64,000 nt of DNA from Treponema sp. (GTDB taxonomy: Bacteria; Spirochaetota; Spirochaetia; Treponematales; Treponemataceae). A program made the position numbers and the translations under genes. Every line of letters starts with the position of its first letter. Positions within the stretch are counted from its first letter, which is position 1. Positions 62,801-64,000 of the stretch are shown here, in pieces. The DNA lies in assembly GCA_017616165.1 (NCBI GenBank), contig JAFZYR010000017.1, forward strand, positions 1-64,000, read 5' to 3'. Below the pieces are notes generated by a model. It saw only the letters and a list, made by a program, of their open reading frames with translations. It ran no database searches and had not been told where the DNA came from.

Positions 62801-63522
62801 CTACTTCTTATGGTGATGATTACTGTGGTCAAAGTTGGAGCAGTTCACATGAATCGGATAGTTATGTGCCATATTGGTATTATTATAATGCTCAAACCGT
62901 AACTTTAAAATGGAAAAATCCTACCCAATGTGACAGTGTAAAAATCTATTATGCACCGGATGATGATAAAAATACATGGGTTTTTGCAAAATCTATTACT
63001 TCTCCTCAGGAATATGCAGAAGTAACAATAAATCCACAGTATAAAGATATATATGATGTAAATGAAGAAAATTTTGTGATTATACCAGTATATAAAGGTG
63101 TAGAATCAAAATATTCTTGGCCATTGTTAATTTCCATTAAATTAATTAATTCATTCAGCAATCTTAATTTACAAGCAGTAAAAGAAGTTGTTGATGGTGA
63201 AAACAAAATAAAACTCACCTGGCAAAAGCCAACAGGTATAACTTTTGACCGCTATAATATTGAATATATTAAAAAGACTGCTACTAATCCTGTGAATTTT
63301 GATAAGGATAGTCTCACTATTGTTAATGGAAAAATAAAATACAGGGAAGTATCATATAATAATTACGAATATGTCAGTGGTGGAGTAAATAAAAATGAAA
63401 CTTCTGTTTACACACAAGCTTTGGAGCCGGGAACCTATTTATTCAAATTCAGCATCGTAAAAGATGTAAAGTGGTATTATGAAGAGCTTTATGTAAATTA
63501 TATCGAGGTAACAATACCATAA
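59896..63522 (+). CDS. Giant surface lipoprotein with fibronectin-III-like repeats, family member 3
   Basis: A 1208-residue lipoprotein (lipobox FFFTSC, Cys29). The N-terminal ~300 residues match family member 2 (SCENFLKADE, KGSGVIRAPSGNETLKKVTDVFNISF, RPRIIDNYP). The rest is a chain of ~90-100-residue beta-sandwich units of FN3 type, recognisable by LTWQNPDEAF, IKVSWEKPLEDCITGYKIF and IKLTWQKPTGITFDRYNIEY with conserved Trp and Tyr. Such arrays bind glycans or proteins on other cells. The gene is AT-rich after the first ~150 codons. Its ribosome-binding site (GGTGG) is weak. A strong terminator follows. Confidence 0.8.
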   Translation: MVYLQSKLNKKTLLGGALFLIVLFFFTSCENFLKADEISQQIQAAIDYNNAPAYTIKLNSEKGSGVIRAPSGNETLKKVTDVFNISFDADDNYEFIEWKIKDISSNTELANGDYLEIDFIDKDSANCTFKKAPDAGMQLCIIPVVARRPRIIDNYPKEYNVYRDAGILVMFDHVMDDNSIHYTKGEITELKRLYNLSNSDFLPPIEDFIPSLENENEPTNCYGYKKGNEKVYKVVEITDYNKNTSLLDKFGEPSFGDPKTLVIPIGKVNDKYTLLDNGTQVLVTLRNTISYLYKNKKSVSLKDDEPWVYYVGSKEDTTDPVVDSASTVKACDIVVNESNPSQDIEQSVVLATSSSEAKLIYNRSLDFNIMVSDDGTGTAPYFIMKFKDPSGKSQEEKIFYNTVTSAKARSYIGKYTIPEKYGDGTYQITEFVFYDNKNRTTTPSDFKNKYFKIDSSAPSVNYSLELADSSADSSKFTLTYTSTDSSNTVRKGKIQYREYNSSQNQDESWENIQEQDIYTSPYVIDGLQNNKKYEFKIQFINKLGNSATEYVTKYSRPNQIKNLTPSIVRNTTASVKDVLNLTWQNPDEAFNGVFVELVDASNNTIITSKGVNTNNCKFENLDFSKSVKARISVYKEDSGKKIYSIPCESEVIYTKPQEELYKGHNSYALNTTNSVGIQFEKNNGITNYKIQYKLKSAANSQYIDAPDATNTNNASTFYYYVTGLQSGYEYSIQITPYFHDAPGTPYSISGFTKPPAIKEETVKIQTMDGKDSNYIKVSWEKPLEDCITGYKIFLFKGTKTIAAVSIGNTRTEYTFDNKCTYNGENITIEYLSEYKIRLIADSNGYGSDKTDITFTSAPKNVHMTRQSGGIKFDNDIYSSYSPYNNEGTKIYLCYGSTVEEALQGSYYYEITLSQKQFIFTDSVCEKILNDINSVDCYFVVKTVPATVLDSFDGPYYSDSYFASFPPRPATSYGDDYCGQSWSSSHESDSYVPYWYYYNAQTVTLKWKNPTQCDSVKIYYAPDDDKNTWVFAKSITSPQEYAEVTINPQYKDIYDVNEENFVIIPVYKGVESKYSWPLLISIKLINSFSNLNLQAVKEVVDGENKIKLTWQKPTGITFDRYNIEYIKKTATNPVNFDKDSLTIVNGKIKYREVSYNNYEYVSGGVNKNETSVYTQALEPGTYLFKFSIVKDVKWYYEELYVNYIEVTIP

Positions 63523-63525
63523 AAC

Positions 63526-63557
63526 AAAGGAGCACCAAAAGTGCTCCTTTATTTTTT
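63526..63557 (+). terminator. Intrinsic terminator after the giant lipoprotein
   Basis: AAAGGAGCAC, loop CAAAA, GTGCTCCTTT, then ATTTTTT: a perfect 10-bp stem with T tail. It also lies at the end of the convergent Rpn gene and may serve both. Confidence 0.9.
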
Positions 63558-63564
63558 ATGTTAT

Positions 63565-64000
63565 TTATTTTCCACCTTTTTCCGCAGCAACTTCTTCCGC
63601 AAGTTCCTGAACTTTCTCTAATGGGAGCTCTTGGGCTTGCGCAATCTGTTCATGAGTTCCAAGTCCCATTCGAAGTAAATTCTTTGCGGCTTCAATGGCT
63701 TGCTGCAGGGCGCCTTGTTGTATACCTTGCTGGATGCCTTGTTGCAAAGCTTTGGCGGCACGTTCATCGCCGTATTCTTCTACAATTTTACTTGCCATTT
63801 GAACTCCCGTCTTATCCTGTTTATAAAACCTTACCTTTTCGGCAAGTTCCGTGTAATACATTTCGTCGGCATTCGGGGTTGAAAAGTCGTGCATCAGTTT
63901 TCCAAGTGCGTCTTCACCCTCGTATTCGCCATTGACGTACATTATATTACAACCGTCATCAAAAAGCAAAGGATTTCCATCTTCATCATTAATGTTAAGA
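63565..64000 (-). CDS. Rpn-family protein, 5' end beyond window
   Basis: The C-terminal part of a Rpn/PDDEXK_2 protein, open to the right edge: LNINDEDGNPLLFDDGCNIMYVNGEY, MYYTELAEKVRFYKQ, then a longer Gln-rich tract (LQQGIQQGIQQGALQQ) and THEQIAQAQELPLEKVQELAEE. It is very similar to the protein at 47808-48380 but has one more repeat of the QQGI type. The nuclease half, if present, lies outside the window. It again faces a giant lipoprotein gene. Confidence 0.78.
   Translation of the reverse strand, partial: LNINDEDGNPLLFDDGCNIMYVNGEYEGEDALGKLMHDFSTPNADEMYYTELAEKVRFYKQDKTGVQMASKIVEEYGDERAAKALQQGIQQGIQQGALQQAIEAAKNLLRMGLGTHEQIAQAQELPLEKVQELAEEVAAEKGGK

Noticed and set aside
1-64000. tRNA, rRNA, replication origin, prophage or complete insertion sequence
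   Set aside because: No cloverleaf-like gaps, rRNA motifs, DnaA-box cluster, phage structural genes or transposase with inverted repeats were seen; intergenic gaps are short and accounted for by repeats and promoters.

Overview
The window looks like part of a Treponema chromosome (phylum Spirochaetota), probably a gut, rumen or oral commensal rather than T. pallidum. The main reasons are a contiguous cheA-cheW-cheX-cheY operon in the treponemal order with a CheW that carries a CheR-like tail, a short Borrelia-like ParC, a PUR-domain (BpuR-like) nucleic-acid-binding protein, very large repetitive surface lipoproteins, a BspA-like leucine-rich-repeat lipoprotein and Rpn-type nuclease genes. The genus is an inference from gene content; no rRNA or tRNA gene was found here to confirm it.

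Layout. 1-3.1 kb: a nuclease-fold gene cut by the window edge, a uracil permease and a membrane HD-GYP protein with a carbohydrate-binding-like sensor region. 3.2-8.1 kb: a lipase-like hydrolase, then an FHA protein, a metallophosphatase and a transmembrane Ser/Thr kinase that look like one phospho-signalling module, and a HAD phosphatase. 8.1-19.5 kb: ParC, a YigZ-family protein, phosphatases, a membrane PP2C (SpoIIE-type) phosphatase, glyA, an M28-like peptidase, a GGDEF protein and a TraB/GumN lipoprotein. 19.5-27.9 kb: an exported beta-barrel-like protein, an MCP and cheA-cheW-cheX-cheY. 27.9-36.9 kb: malQ, the first giant lipoprotein, a divergent two-component pair whose kinase carries a LacI-like sugar-binding domain, and a split chromate-type transporter. 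37-42.2 kb: ClpC and a three-gene nitrate/sulfonate/thiamine-type ABC transporter. 42.1-48.4 kb is an accessory island: a broken Rpn gene inserted at the end of the ABC ATPase gene, a lipoprotein gene switched out of frame by a G9 tract, a BspA-like protein and an N-truncated Rpn gene. 48.5-58.4 kb is mostly housekeeping: PRTase, rnhB, PUR protein, tmk, cysteine desulfurase, deoD, manA, fba. 58.5-64 kb is a second accessory stretch: a VapBC-like pair, a small structured RNA in front of a gutted DUF3800 gene, a third giant lipoprotein behind palindromic operator-like sites, and another Rpn gene running off the end.

Three genome-wide themes stand out. (1) About a dozen genes without a Shine-Dalgarno sequence have a -10 hexamer exactly 6-8 bases before the start codon, so transcription should begin on or next to the start codon (leaderless mRNA). 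(2) Short palindromic repeats of at least three families are scattered between genes and sometimes inside them, supplying stop codons, a start codon with its ribosome-binding site, and peptide insertions. (3) Accessory surface-protein genes sit next to Rpn genes, carry host-like 5' ends joined to AT-rich bodies, and one has a slippage-prone homopolymer, which suggests a variable cell surface.
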